Positions 50,438 through 59,887 are shown, counted from the stretch's first letter. The stretch: DNA of 61,850 nt from CAZNYN01 sp964577295 (GCA_964577295.1 CAZNYN010000008.1:1-61850); one strand, 5' to 3'. The notes: generated from the sequence alone by a model not told the origin. Numbers and translations: made by a program.

Positions 50438-51958
50438 ATGGAGAGACGTAAACCGTCGCTTGGACTTGCTATTTTAGTATTCGCCGCAGCAGCGGCTATG
50501 ATTGCCGCAACGGTTCTTGTATGGGAAGTTGACATCCACATCACATTGGTTTTATCTGCGCTTGTTGCCGGTACTATCGGTATCCTTGTTCTGAAATACG
50601 ACTACGCCAGCATTGAAAAAGGCATCATTGAAGGTATTATGACCGGTATGCAGGCATGCCTCATTCTTTACACAGTCGGTCCGCTCGTCGGTACATGGAT
50701 TGTCAGCGGAGTCGTGCCCAGCATGATTTACTACGGGCTCTCAATACTAAGCCCATCAATATTCCTGCTTGCCACTCTGATTATCTGCACAATAGTCGCT
50801 CTTGCGACAGGAACATCATGGGGAACCGCGGGAACAGTCGGTATCGCTCTTATGGGTATAGCGATAGGCCTTGGTATTCCTGCTCCTCTTACAGCCGGAA
50901 TCATCATTTCCGGAGGTTACTGCGGTGACAAGATGTCGCCCCTTTCCGATACGACAAACCTAGCTCCCGCCGTCGCCGGAACAGACCTCTTCCAGCATAT
51001 AAGAGCAATGTGTTGGACCACAATCCCGACCTATATCATAGTTGCAGTAATCACATTGGTACTCGGCTTTGGTTATGCCGGCGGTGAACTTGATACAGGC
51101 AAAATCGCCGCAATGCAGGCATTGATGGATGCCGAGTTCTGGATCAGCCCCGTTGCTTTCATAGCTCCTGCCGTTGTTATAGCCCTCTCCGCTATGGGCA
51201 AACCCGCTCTTCCCAGCCTCTATGCAGGTATCTTTGTCGCAGCCGGCTTTGCGGCATTCCAGGGAATAGGCATAGGCGAAATCCTGAATATCATGCAGTA
51301 CGGATATGTTCCCACAATATCCGCTGACATAGCGGGCGCAGGCGAAGATGCAGCCGCTCTTGCAAAGGTTCTTGCCGACAATGCAATAACAATCGAGCCC
51401 AAAATTGCGCTTGAAGCTGCAAACGACATAGTCAAGCTTATGGAACGCGGCGGACTTCAGTCCATGAACTGGACAATCTCCCTTATCATCTGCGCATTCA
51501 CATTCGGTTCGACAATGGAAGTCTGCGGATTCCTTAAGGTTATGCTCGAAGCAATAATGAAGCCTATCAAGTCCGTCGGCGGAATGGTAACAGCCACATT
51601 GATCTCCTGCTTCGTCTGCGACCTCTTCCTCGGTGACCAGTACCTTTCAATAGCGATGCCGGGACGCATGTTCAAGTCAGCATTCGATGAAAAGGGGTTG
51701 CATCCGAGAATGCTTTCCCGTACACTTGAAGACGCCGGTACACTCGTCTCCGTTTTGATTCCTTGGAATACATGCGGCGCGTACCACTCAGGAGTTCTCG
51801 GTGTAAGCACATTCGCATATGCTCCTTACGCTTTCCTCAACTACCTGAACCCGATTATAGCCTCGACTATGACATTCATGGGAATAGGCATATTCTGGCG
51901 CGGCAAGGACGGCGAGCCGGTACACGGCGGTAAGACACGTCCTGAAAATCTGAAGTAG
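50438..51958 (+). CDS. nhaC: Na+/H+ antiporter, NhaC family
   Basis: A 506-residue protein with about 11-12 membrane segments. Family features include ATGTSWGTAGTVGIALMGIA, SGGYCGDKMSPLSDTTNLAPAVAG and FLGDQYLSIAMPGRMF. NhaC proteins exchange Na+ for H+ (some exchange malate and lactate). In this genome Na+ is probably also pumped by the decarboxylase at 57489-61058, so an antiporter fits. GAGAGGAG lies upstream of the ATG. A small membrane protein gene follows 17 bases later. Confidence 0.92.
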   Translation: MERRKPSLGLAILVFAAAAAMIAATVLVWEVDIHITLVLSALVAGTIGILVLKYDYASIEKGIIEGIMTGMQACLILYTVGPLVGTWIVSGVVPSMIYYGLSILSPSIFLLATLIICTIVALATGTSWGTAGTVGIALMGIAIGLGIPAPLTAGIIISGGYCGDKMSPLSDTTNLAPAVAGTDLFQHIRAMCWTTIPTYIIVAVITLVLGFGYAGGELDTGKIAAMQALMDAEFWISPVAFIAPAVVIALSAMGKPALPSLYAGIFVAAGFAAFQGIGIGEILNIMQYGYVPTISADIAGAGEDAAALAKVLADNAITIEPKIALEAANDIVKLMERGGLQSMNWTISLIICAFTFGSTMEVCGFLKVMLEAIMKPIKSVGGMVTATLISCFVCDLFLGDQYLSIAMPGRMFKSAFDEKGLHPRMLSRTLEDAGTLVSVLIPWNTCGAYHSGVLGVSTFAYAPYAFLNYLNPIIASTMTFMGIGIFWRGKDGEPVHGGKTRPENLK

Positions 51959-51975
51959 TTTAAGGGGAGTCACAG

Positions 51976-52428
51976 TTGTCACAAAAACTTGTTCCGCTGC
52001 AAAGGCTTCTGGTTTCAAAGACAGGAAGCGTAAATTCTCACTTTAAAACCTTTACCTTTGCCGCTATAGGGGTGTATCTCATCGGCTCGACAGCATGGAG
52101 ATATTTTTCCGCCGGGATCACAGATGGAATGCTTCCGAATTTGATTATAGGCGCATCTGCATTTTTTGTGCTGAAGTATCAAAAGATCGTTTATCTTTCT
52201 CCTGTGGGTATGGTTAAAGAAACTCATACGTGGATTACACACCACAGAGAACTGCTCAAATGGGAAGATGTAGCTTTTATAACGATTATGAGAAAGCGGA
52301 AGCAAACTCTGGTCTTTCTTGAAAGGGACACATTGGGCTGGAAATTGCTCTTTGATAACGACCAGGTTGATGAGCTGAAGGATCTTCTTGGTGAATATGC
52401 TCCCGAAATTGAAATAAACGATATGTAA
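51976..52428 (+). CDS. Small membrane protein of unknown function
   Basis: A 150-residue protein. One or two hydrophobic segments lie near residues 28-65 (FAAIGVYLIGSTAWRYF and LPNLIIGASAFFVLKY). A polar domain with YLSPVGMVKETHTWITHHRELLKWEDV follows and resembles bacterial PH-like domains, but the match is weak. TTG at 51976 has AAGGGGAG upstream. It is probably co-transcribed with nhaC and ends at a strong terminator. No function can be assigned. Confidence 0.65.
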   Translation: MSQKLVPLQRLLVSKTGSVNSHFKTFTFAAIGVYLIGSTAWRYFSAGITDGMLPNLIIGASAFFVLKYQKIVYLSPVGMVKETHTWITHHRELLKWEDVAFITIMRKRKQTLVFLERDTLGWKLLFDNDQVDELKDLLGEYAPEIEINDM

Positions 52429-52455
52429 AAACAGAAATTTTCATAATGCATTATA

Positions 52456-52490
52456 AAAGAGGCGGGGCGATATTATCGCCCCGCCTCTTT
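52456..52490. terminator. Bidirectional terminator
   Basis: AAAGAGGCGGGGCGAT pairs perfectly with ATCGCCCCGCCTCTTT around ATT, with A- and T-rich flanks, between convergent genes. Confidence 0.92.
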
Positions 52491-52503
52491 TATGTAAAAG
52501 AAC

Positions 52504-53208
52504 TTATCTTGCAGATATATTTTTGATTATCTTTGCCGGGATTATAAATTCGGGGCTTCCCTGAGCACCTGCCGCGACCTCGTACTTGTCGAAGCATATT
52601 ACAAGCCGGTCTTTTGAGTCGATATAGAAATTCTGATCCTTATCGATCTTCTTAAAGGCATCACTGTCTGTCGGCTTAATCCAGAACATTCCGCCCTCTT
52701 TTTTATTCATGCGCTCCATTTCAGACTTTATGTACTTACTTAGAACCTGCACATAGTTTGAATTTTTCTTAAATAAACCCTTCAGAGTGACTAATTTGCG
52801 AGTACGCTTGTCTATTGTGTAAAAATCGTGGTCTGATGATGATGACCCTACGGAATTACCTACATAAACATCAAAGGCGAGATAGTTTTTTGTATCCGTC
52901 TTAATTACATAGTCGGAATAAACTCCAAGATGGGGATCCGCACCGGGGTTTTCCTTTTTTATATCAGCCGCTTCTGTCTCAAACTCCGCGATAATCTCCT
53001 TTGCGTCCTTGGCAAACCCCTTGTTCAGTTCGTTCATCAGCTTTGTATCGGCAAGGCCGTGGATTTTGGGAGTTACAACCTTTACTTCCATCCCGCCTTC
53101 GGCGAATTCGTATTTGTCCGCTGTCGTCACTTTGACAGCTTCCTGAGCGAACAGCATAGATGCAGTTAGTGTAATAACGGCCAAAGCTGCAAGAATAATT
53201 TTTTTCAA
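52504..53208 (-). CDS. Exported DUF3298 (RsiV/PdaC-like) domain protein
   Basis: A 234-residue protein starting at a TTG with GGAGG upstream. A signal peptide (KKIILAALAVITLTASMLFA, cleaved after FAQ) precedes a domain with MNELNKGFAKDAKEIIAEFE, then AFDVYVGNSVGSSSSDHDFYTIDKRTRKLVTLKGLF, the pattern of DUF3298/DUF4163 proteins. The C-terminal part has FYIDSKDRLVICFDKYEVAAGAQG. Function in the periplasm is unknown; relatives in Firmicutes are sigma-factor regulators or deacetylases. Lying 29 bases after the flavodiiron gene, it is probably co-transcribed with it. Confidence 0.8.
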   Translation of the reverse strand: MKKIILAALAVITLTASMLFAQEAVKVTTADKYEFAEGGMEVKVVTPKIHGLADTKLMNELNKGFAKDAKEIIAEFETEAADIKKENPGADPHLGVYSDYVIKTDTKNYLAFDVYVGNSVGSSSSDHDFYTIDKRTRKLVTLKGLFKKNSNYVQVLSKYIKSEMERMNKKEGGMFWIKPTDSDAFKKIDKDQNFYIDSKDRLVICFDKYEVAAGAQGSPEFIIPAKIIKNISAR

Positions 53209-53237
53209 TTTATCTGCCTCCGTTTGATAAAATATTT

Positions 53238-54437
53238 TTATTTCTTCATTACGGCATCTGCGACATTTCTGCCGAGCAGTCTGCACATCTCAAGATCAGC
53301 CTCTGTCGGACATGATTTGACTTCGACGGAAGGCTCCACAAGTTCCCAGTCTCCTCCGCGCTCCGCAAATACCTGCAGTTCTGCCAAGGCCCCCTTGCTC
53401 CAACTGTATGAACCGCATATACCGAGTACCCTGTTTTTCATCATCTTGTTGGAAAGTGTTCTGCAAAGATGAGCCACAGGCGGGTAGAGCTCTGTGTTGT
53501 AGGTGCAGCTTCCTATTATGAGGCCGCGGTATCTCCATATGTCGCGGACTATAAACGATATATTGGAGCGTGAGGCGTCGTGGACTATAACGTTCTGAAT
53601 GCCTCTTTCACATGCGGCGCGGGCTATGGCATCCGTCATAAACTTGGTATTGCCGTACATTGATCCGTATACTATTACGATTCCTTCTTCTGTTTCGTGC
53701 TTGCTCCATTTGTCATACATATCGACTATGTGCCATGGATTGGTACGGTGAATAGGCCCGTGAGAGGGGCATATTATATTAATGTCAAGGCTGCGTACCT
53801 TGGAAATTGCTTTTTGGGTCGGGGCAGAGTAACGTCCAACGATGTTGGCAAAGTAGCGAAGAGTCTCATCCTCGTAGTGAGCCATATTGAGCTCATCGTC
53901 GAAGATTCCTCCCTCAAGTGCGGAAAAGCCGCCGAAGGCATCTGTTGAGAATAGAACTTTCTCGGTCATGTCGTATGTCACCATGCTCTCCGGCCAGTGA
54001 ACCATAGGAATCATGGCAAATGTAAGCCTATGAGTGCCGAGGTCTAGAATGTCTCCCTCTTTTACCTCGATGAGATTTTCCGTAATGCCGTAAAAGGCAT
54101 TGAGCATATCTATTGTCTTTTTATTGCCCACTATCTTCATCTCGGGATATAGATGACGGAGCATTCTGATTGATCCGGAGTGATCAGGTTCCATATGATT
54201 GACTATAAGATAGTCTATCTGCTTGGAATCCGGGATAATAGAGCTGAGCCTCTCTATGTAATCCGATAAACTGTTGCTCTTGATAGTATCTATAATGGCC
54301 GTTTTTTCATCATTGATAAGATATGCGTTATACGCAACTCCGCAGGGCAGAGTCCATAATCCTTCAAACAGATCCGTCTCTCTGTCGTTTCCGCCTATCC
54401 AGTATATGTCTTTCGTGACATTAATAGCTTTCTGCAT
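53238..54437 (-). CDS. fprA: Flavodiiron protein FprA (A-type flavoprotein)
   Basis: A 399-residue protein. The N-terminal metallo-beta-lactamase domain carries the diiron ligands (NHMEPDHSG, H-x-E-x-D-H; STDAFGG; CPSHGPIHR). The C-terminal flavodoxin domain binds FMN (VYGSMYGNTKFMTDAI). These enzymes reduce O2 or NO to water or N2O and protect anaerobes. ATG at 54437 has AAGGTGG 8 bases upstream; an ATG 4 codons earlier is too close to that site. The electron donor is probably a rubredoxin or ferredoxin encoded elsewhere. Confidence 0.95.
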   Translation of the reverse strand: MQKAINVTKDIYWIGGNDRETDLFEGLWTLPCGVAYNAYLINDEKTAIIDTIKSNSLSDYIERLSSIIPDSKQIDYLIVNHMEPDHSGSIRMLRHLYPEMKIVGNKKTIDMLNAFYGITENLIEVKEGDILDLGTHRLTFAMIPMVHWPESMVTYDMTEKVLFSTDAFGGFSALEGGIFDDELNMAHYEDETLRYFANIVGRYSAPTQKAISKVRSLDINIICPSHGPIHRTNPWHIVDMYDKWSKHETEEGIVIVYGSMYGNTKFMTDAIARAACERGIQNVIVHDASRSNISFIVRDIWRYRGLIIGSCTYNTELYPPVAHLCRTLSNKMMKNRVLGICGSYSWSKGALAELQVFAERGGDWELVEPSVEVKSCPTEADLEMCRLLGRNVADAVMKK

Positions 54438-54866
54438 GGTACATTCCACCTTTCGAATATTAAAAACATTACTAAATAATACTACTATACTCTGGATTTG
54501 GCACTGTCAAAATTCATTACAAAAGTCTCCCAATCGCACGAATTGCCGTTTTCTAACAAGGAAGATTTTTCAGACAATTAATACATGCAAAACGCCGAGT
54601 ACATGTTTTATGCCGTTTTTGCTTTTAAAAAGAGGTTAAAAGAATGATCTAATGCTATTTATTAAGAAAATTTAATTTTTACGTAGGAAAGCAAGGACAA
54701 TGGGCAAAAATAAAAATATCAATAAATGTGTTTAAAATGACCTGTCAAATGTTGCAATTTTCCCCAACCTGCTCAATAATAATAGAGTGTGGTGTTTTGT
54801 AATATCTATCAGTGTGCATGTGTCCGTCCTGAACGGCACAAGATGTTTCATAAGGAGGCGGAGTAA
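54438..54866. other. Divergent intergenic region fprA / mcm operon
   Basis: 429 bases, very A+T-rich, with no coding sequence. It contains the promoter of the mcm operon at 54752-54780 and about 85 bases of leader. A definite fprA promoter was not resolved. Confidence 0.5.
54752..54780 (+). promoter_or_regulatory. Promoter of the methylmalonyl-CoA operon
   Basis: TTGCAA (54752-54757), 17-base spacer, AATAAT (54775-54780), about 86 bases before the first start codon. Confidence 0.5.
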
Positions 54867-56546
54867 GTGTTCGATCCAAAACAGCTCCAGGAAGTAGCAG
54901 AAGGACAGGTTGCCTTTGATGCGGCAGTAGAAAAGGCACTGGTAAAAGGCCCAGAGAGAAAAGAAAATTTCACAACGGGCGGCGGAATTCCCCTTAAGAG
55001 AACCTATACCCCCGCAGATGTCGAAAATGTAGACTATGCAAAGGATTTGGGTTTCCCCGGCGTATACCCCTATACAAGAGGTGTACAGCCGACAATGTAC
55101 CGCGGACGTTTCTGGACAATGCGCCAGTACGCGGGTTTTGCAACAGCCGAAGATTCCAATAAGCGTTACCGCTATCTCCTCAGCCAGGGAACAACGGGAC
55201 TTTCCGTTGCGTTTGACCTTCCGACACAGATCGGTTACGACTCAGACGACCCCATGGCCATAGGCGAATGCGGTAAGGTCGGTGTCGCAATAGACAGCCT
55301 TGCCGACGCGGAGATACTCTTCGACCAGATTCCTCTGGACAAAGTATCAACATCAATGACAATCAACGCTCCTGCGTCAGTGCTTCTTTCGATGTACATC
55401 GCAGTCGCGGAGAAACAGGGCGTTCCCATGAGTGCCCTCTCCGGAACAATCCAGAACGATATCCTTAAGGAATACATAGCACGCGGAACATATATCTTCC
55501 CTCCGAAGCCGTCTATGCGCCTTATAACAGACATATTCCAGTTCTGCTCCGACAACATCCCGAAGTGGAACACAATCTCAATCTCCGGCTACCATATCCG
55601 TGAAGCCGGATCAACAGCCATCCAGGAAGTAGCTTTCACACTTGCCGACGGTATTGCGTACATCGAAGCCGCAATCAAATCAGGCCAGGATCCGAACGTA
55701 TTCGGTAAGCGTCTCTCCTTCTTCTTCAATGCTCACAACGACTTCCTCGAAGAAGTTGCGAAGTTCCGCGCTGCCCGCAAAATCTGGGCAAGAATCATGA
55801 AGGAACGTTTCGGCGTTACAAACAAGGGCGCTCAGATGCTCCGCTTCCACACTCAGACAGCAGGCTGCACACTTACAGCCCAGCAGGCTGAGAACAACAT
55901 CGTCCGTGTCGGAATTCAGACAATGGCTGCGGTATGCGGCGGAACACAGTCGCTCCATACAAACAGCCTTGACGAAGCCCTTGCACTGCCGACAGACAAG
56001 TCAGTCCGCATTGCTCTCCGCACACAGCAGATAGTCGCTTACGAGTCTGGTATCACAAGCATTGTCGATCCGCTCGCAGGAAGCTACGCTGTCGAATCCC
56101 TCACAAAGCAGATTGAAGAGGGCGCATGGGAGTACATCAAGAAGATTGACGAAATCGGCGGCATGATGGTTGCAATCGAAAAAGGCTATCCCCAGAAGAA
56201 CATCCAGGATGCCGCATATCAGTACCAGAAGTCCATCGAATCGGGCGACAGAATCATCGTCGGAGTCAACAAGTTCCATATCGACGAAGACATGTCAGAA
56301 CGCAAACTGCTTAAGGTTGATGCCAGCGTTGGCGTAAACCAGATTAAGAAGCTCCGCGCTATGAAGGAAAACCGCGACAACGTCAAAGTCAAGGATTGCC
56401 TCGAAGCCATCCGCAAGGGCGCTCAGGGTGAAGACAACCTTATGCCGCTTATACTTGACGCAGTTCGCCACTATGGCACTGAAGGTGAAATCTGCGGTGT
56501 GCTTCGCGAAGTATTTGGCGAATATAAGGAAAACGTGGTTCTTTAG
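54867..56546 (+). CDS. mcmA1: Methylmalonyl-CoA mutase, catalytic subunit (split form)
   Basis: A 559-residue catalytic barrel without the C-terminal cobalamin domain, which is encoded separately by the next gene. Motifs: YPYTRGVQPTMYRGRFWTMRQYAGFAT, FDLPTQIGYDSDDP, NAPASVLLSMYI, RFHTQTAGCTLTAQQ and GGTQSLHTNSLDEALALPT. It interconverts succinyl-CoA and (R)-methylmalonyl-CoA with adenosylcobalamin. GTG at 54867 has AAGGAGG upstream. Codon use is strongly biased, suggesting high expression. It heads the mcm-mce-mmd operon. Confidence 0.96.
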   Translation: MFDPKQLQEVAEGQVAFDAAVEKALVKGPERKENFTTGGGIPLKRTYTPADVENVDYAKDLGFPGVYPYTRGVQPTMYRGRFWTMRQYAGFATAEDSNKRYRYLLSQGTTGLSVAFDLPTQIGYDSDDPMAIGECGKVGVAIDSLADAEILFDQIPLDKVSTSMTINAPASVLLSMYIAVAEKQGVPMSALSGTIQNDILKEYIARGTYIFPPKPSMRLITDIFQFCSDNIPKWNTISISGYHIREAGSTAIQEVAFTLADGIAYIEAAIKSGQDPNVFGKRLSFFFNAHNDFLEEVAKFRAARKIWARIMKERFGVTNKGAQMLRFHTQTAGCTLTAQQAENNIVRVGIQTMAAVCGGTQSLHTNSLDEALALPTDKSVRIALRTQQIVAYESGITSIVDPLAGSYAVESLTKQIEEGAWEYIKKIDEIGGMMVAIEKGYPQKNIQDAAYQYQKSIESGDRIIVGVNKFHIDEDMSERKLLKVDASVGVNQIKKLRAMKENRDNVKVKDCLEAIRKGAQGEDNLMPLILDAVRHYGTEGEICGVLREVFGEYKENVVL

Positions 56547-56580
56547 GTTTTCTTAAAGAGCAGACAAGGAGGAAGAAAAG

Positions 56581-56994
56581 ATGGACCGTAAAATTCGCGT
56601 AGTTGTTGCGAAACCAGGACTTGACGGACATGACCGCGGCGCTAAAGTTGTCGCCAGAGCATTCAGAGACGCAGGCATGGAAGTTATCTATACAGGACTT
56701 CGTCAGACACCGGAACAGATAGTATCAACAGCAATCCAGGAAGATGCAGACGCAATAGGCATCAGCATTCTTTCGGGAGCGCACGAATATTGCTTCAAGG
56801 CAATAATAGATCTTCTTAAAGAGAAGAACGCCGAAGACATAATAGTATTCGGCGGCGGAGTTATCCCCGAGACAGACTATCCGACACTCCTCGGATTCGG
56901 TGCAGGCGCCATTTTTGGCCCCGGAACACCGACAACGGAGACAATTGAATGGCTCGAAAAGGCAGTAGCCGAAAAGAGAGCGAAAGAGGCGTAA
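56581..56994 (+). CDS. mcmA2: Methylmalonyl-CoA mutase, B12-binding subunit
   Basis: A 137-residue cobalamin-binding protein. The base-off/His-on motif DxHxxG is D15-x-H17-x-x-G20 (LDGHDRG), followed by SILSGAH and FGGGVIP typical of the B12 fold. It supplies the adenosylcobalamin to the catalytic subunit encoded 34 bases upstream. The split arrangement is known in archaea and many anaerobes. Confidence 0.96.
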   Translation: MDRKIRVVVAKPGLDGHDRGAKVVARAFRDAGMEVIYTGLRQTPEQIVSTAIQEDADAIGISILSGAHEYCFKAIIDLLKEKNAEDIIVFGGGVIPETDYPTLLGFGAGAIFGPGTPTTETIEWLEKAVAEKRAKEA

Positions 56995-56999
56995 GCAAA

Positions 57000-57401
57000 A
57001 TGAAACCTACAGTTATTGACCACATCGGAATAGCAGTAAAGAGCATTGACGAAGCTCTCAACTTCTGGGAAGCCACACTCGGCATTAAGTGCCACGGTGT
57101 AGAAGAAGTTGCCGAGCAGAAAGTTAAGACCGCCTTCCTTCCCGTACAGGACACAGAAATAGAACTCCTTGAGGGAACAAGCGAAGACAGCCCCGTAGCC
57201 AAATTCATAGCTGCGAAGGGCGAAGGTATCCATCACCTCGCAATAAGAGTAGACAACCTTGAAGAGGCCCTTGCAGAGCTTAAAGAAAAGGGAGTCCGTC
57301 TTATTGACGAGAAGCCGCGCTGCGGAGCGGGCGGAGCCAAAATAGCTTTCCTTCATCCGAAAGCTACAGGCGGCATTCTGCTTGAACTCAGCGAGCGCTA
57401 A
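57000..57401 (+). CDS. mce: Methylmalonyl-CoA epimerase
   Basis: A 133-residue VOC-fold enzyme that turns (R)- into (S)-methylmalonyl-CoA, the form used by the decarboxylase. Metal ligands are in IDHIGIAV (His), the conserved Glu/His of GEGIHHLAIRV and the C-terminal ILLELSE. ATG at 57000 is 5 bases after the mutase subunit stop. Standard length. Confidence 0.95.
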   Translation: MKPTVIDHIGIAVKSIDEALNFWEATLGIKCHGVEEVAEQKVKTAFLPVQDTEIELLEGTSEDSPVAKFIAAKGEGIHHLAIRVDNLEEALAELKEKGVRLIDEKPRCGAGGAKIAFLHPKATGGILLELSER

Positions 57402-57413
57402 CTCACGCATGCC

Positions 57414-57440
57414 AGGCCCCGTACCTTGCGGCACGGGGTG
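57414..57440 (+). other. Intra-operon hairpin between mce and mmdA
   Basis: CCCCGT and ACGGGG (with flanking GC) pair around ACCTTGCGGC. There is no T-run after it, so it may mark a processing site or dampen read-through rather than end transcription. Confidence 0.4.
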
Positions 57441-57488
57441 CATTTGCCAAAAGTAACAAGCACCAGATTATCGAGGAGGTTAGAAGTA

Positions 57489-59048
57489 ATGGCGGACAAA
57501 ACGATCGACGAACTGTGCGCAAGTCTCATTGAAAAACGTGAGAAAGCGGCACAGGGCGGTGGTGCAAAAGCTATCGCCAAGCAGCACGAGAAGGGAAAAC
57601 TGACCGCACGCGAGCGTATCGACGCGGTACTTGATCCCGGCAGCTTTGTGGAAATCGATGAGTTTGTCGAGCACCGTTGTGTAAACTTCGGACTCGAGAA
57701 GACCATATTCCCCGGAGATGGAGTTGTAACCGGCTACGGTACAATAGACGGACGCATAGTCTATGTATTCAGCCAGGATTTCACAGTAATGGGCGGTTCA
57801 CTCGGTGAGATGCACGCAAAGAAAATTTGCAAAGTTCTCGACCTTGCCCTTACAAACGGAGCACCCTGCATCGGCATCAACGATTCAGGCGGCGCACGTA
57901 TTCAGGAAGCTGTCGATGCTCTTTCCGGATATGGCAACATATTCTTCAAGAACGTCAAAGCAAGCGGCGTAATTCCCCAGTTCTCAATCATCGCAGGCCC
58001 CTGCGCAGGCGGAGCTGTCTACAGCCCTGCTCTCACCGACTTTGTCTTTATGGTAGACAAAATCGGTATCATGCACATCACAGGCCCCGCGGTAATCAAG
58101 TCTGTAACAGGTGAAGACGTAACCTCCGAGCAGATAGGCGGAGCACAGGCTCATAACGCAACATCCGGATGCGCGCACTTCTTCGCGTCAAGCGAGACAG
58201 AGTGCTATGCTCAGGTTCGCAAAGTAATGAGCTACCTTCCCAGCAACAACATGGAAGAGCCCCCCTATATCGAAACAGGCGATGACACAACACGCATGGA
58301 CGCTGCTCTGCGCGAACTCGTCCCCACAAACCCCAACAGAGGCTATGATGTCCGCGACGTAATCAAAAAGGTCGTAGACAATGCTGACTTCTGTGAAGTT
58401 CAGGAACTCTGGGCACGCAACATCGTAACAGGATTTGCAAGAGTTGGCGGACGCGTAATAGGCATCATCGCAAACCAGGCCAAATTCATGGCCGGCTGCC
58501 TTGACATAGACGCATCCGACAAAGCAAGCCGCCACATCCGTATCTGTGACGCATACAACATTCCCATCGTCACATTCGAAGATGTTCCCGGATACCTCCC
58601 CGGCCTCAAGCAGGAAATGGGCGGAATCATCCGCCACGGCGCGAAACTTCTCTACGCATACAGCGAAGCCACAGCACCCAAAATCACAATAGTTCTTCGT
58701 AAGGCTTACGGCGGCTCATACCTCGGTATGTGCAGCAAAGACCTCGGAGCCGATGTCGTGCTTGCATGGCCGCAGGCTCAGATAGCCGTTATGGGAGCCG
58801 AAGGTGCAGCCAACATCATCTTCCGTAAAGACATCGAAGCGGCAGAAGACAAAGCAGCAATGCGCGCACAGAAGATAGACGAATACAAAGAAGCTTTTGC
58901 CAACCCCTTCAAAGCAGCCGCCCGCGGCTTCGTTGATAGGGTAATCCTGCCTGAAGAGACACGCCCCGCACTCTACCAGGCACTGATAATGACAGAGACA
59001 AAGAGTGAGCTTCGTCCCAAACGCAAACACGGCATTCTGCCGCACTAG
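57489..59048 (+). CDS. mmdA: Methylmalonyl-CoA decarboxylase alpha subunit (carboxyltransferase)
   Basis: A 519-residue biotin-dependent carboxyltransferase related to PccB/MmdA. Motifs: HEKGKLTARERIDAVLDPGSF, SQDFTVMGGSLGEMHAKKI, GINDSGGARIQEAVDAL, MHITGPAVIKSVTGEDV and DVPGYLPGLKQE. It moves the carboxyl group of (S)-methylmalonyl-CoA to biotin on MmdC, giving propionyl-CoA. ATG at 57489 has GAGGAGG upstream. The gamma/delta, biotin and beta subunits follow in order. Confidence 0.95.
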   Translation: MADKTIDELCASLIEKREKAAQGGGAKAIAKQHEKGKLTARERIDAVLDPGSFVEIDEFVEHRCVNFGLEKTIFPGDGVVTGYGTIDGRIVYVFSQDFTVMGGSLGEMHAKKICKVLDLALTNGAPCIGINDSGGARIQEAVDALSGYGNIFFKNVKASGVIPQFSIIAGPCAGGAVYSPALTDFVFMVDKIGIMHITGPAVIKSVTGEDVTSEQIGGAQAHNATSGCAHFFASSETECYAQVRKVMSYLPSNNMEEPPYIETGDDTTRMDAALRELVPTNPNRGYDVRDVIKKVVDNADFCEVQELWARNIVTGFARVGGRVIGIIANQAKFMAGCLDIDASDKASRHIRICDAYNIPIVTFEDVPGYLPGLKQEMGGIIRHGAKLLYAYSEATAPKITIVLRKAYGGSYLGMCSKDLGADVVLAWPQAQIAVMGAEGAANIIFRKDIEAAEDKAAMRAQKIDEYKEAFANPFKAAARGFVDRVILPEETRPALYQALIMTETKSELRPKRKHGILPH

Positions 59049-59063
59049 GAGGCGGTCTGAATT

Positions 59064-59456
59064 ATGGAAAATTCAGTAGCATCCTACTTTGTAGGAGTAC
59101 CCGGCGGACTGGTAATGTCTATGATAGCATTCAGCATAGTATTCATCGTCATCATAGGACTTATGTTCCTTATGATGGGGCTGAAGCACATTTGCAGTGC
59201 TATCGACGGAAGCAAAAAAACTGCGGCCCCAGCACCTTCTTCTGCCAAAGCAGCACCTCAGGTCTCCGCGCCTGCTAAGGCAGTGGCAGCGCCGGCAGAA
59301 GATGACGGCGAACTCATGGCTGTTATATCTGCAGCAATAATGGCTATGTGCGGCGCTTCTGCACGCATAGTTTCCTTTGCCCCCGTCAAAGCACCAGTAG
59401 CAACAAGCTGGAAGCTTATGGGCAGAGTTCAGAATTCTGAAGGATTTCAGGACTAA
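59064..59456 (+). CDS. mmdD: Methylmalonyl-CoA decarboxylase delta subunit (OadG family)
   Basis: A 130-residue protein with one N-terminal membrane helix (about 14-40, GLVMSMIAFSIVFIVIIGLMFLMMG). An Ala/Pro-rich linker (57-80) and a C-terminal segment with ELMAVISAAI and WKLMGR follow. The W-x-x-x-GR pattern is typical of OadG/MmdD/GcdD subunits, which hold the soluble carboxyltransferase on the membrane pump. It is located between mmdA and mmdC as in related Na+ pumps. Confidence 0.88.
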   Translation: MENSVASYFVGVPGGLVMSMIAFSIVFIVIIGLMFLMMGLKHICSAIDGSKKTAAPAPSSAKAAPQVSAPAKAVAAPAEDDGELMAVISAAIMAMCGASARIVSFAPVKAPVATSWKLMGRVQNSEGFQD

Positions 59457-59491
59457 TTTATAACTAAAAAATTCAAGGAGGTTTTTCTCTG

Positions 59492-59887
59492 ATGGCACGC
59501 AAGTACAGAGTTACCGTAAATGGCAAAGCATATGATGTAGATGTTGAAGAAATGGGCGCAGGCGCACCCGCAGCACCCGTAGCGGCTCCCGCACCCGTAG
59601 CAGCCCCTGCACCCGCGGCGGCTCCCGCACCTGCAGCAGCCCCTGCACCCGCAGCGGCCCCTGTAGCAGCCGGTGAAGGCGCAATCACAGCGCCGATGCC
59701 CGGAAAAGTTCTCAAAATACTTGTTGCACAGGGTGCAGCAGTAACAGCCGGCCAGCTCGTACTCATCCTCGAAGCAATGAAGATGGAGAACGAAATCTTT
59801 GCAACCGCATCCGGAACAGTAAGCCAGCTTGGCTGCAAAGAAGGAGATTCCGTCAATACAGGCGATACTCTCCTAGTAATAGCATAA
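59492..59887 (+). CDS. mmdC: Methylmalonyl-CoA decarboxylase gamma subunit, biotin carrier
   Basis: A 131-residue biotinyl carrier. The N-terminal strand region (KYRVTVNGKAYDVDVEE) is joined by a long Ala/Pro swinging arm (about 23-65) to a biotinyl domain with EAMKMEN, in which Lys97 is the biotinylation site. It carries CO2 as carboxybiotin from MmdA to the membrane subunit MmdB. The AGGAGG site is strong. Confidence 0.95.
   Translation: MARKYRVTVNGKAYDVDVEEMGAGAPAAPVAAPAPVAAPAPAAAPAPAAAPAPAAAPVAAGEGAITAPMPGKVLKILVAQGAAVTAGQLVLILEAMKMENEIFATASGTVSQLGCKEGDSVNTGDTLLVIA
59558..59665 (+). repeat. Ala/Pro-coding direct repeats in the biotin carrier linker
   Basis: Imperfect tandem units of the type GCACCCGCAGC(G)GCTCCC encode (A/V)-P-(A)n. 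Such tracts often vary in copy number between strains, changing linker length without breaking the frame. Confidence 0.75.

Noticed and set aside
59558..59665. CRISPR-like repeats
   Set aside because: The units are contiguous codons of an Ala/Pro linker, with no spacers; no CRISPR array or cas gene was seen in the window.
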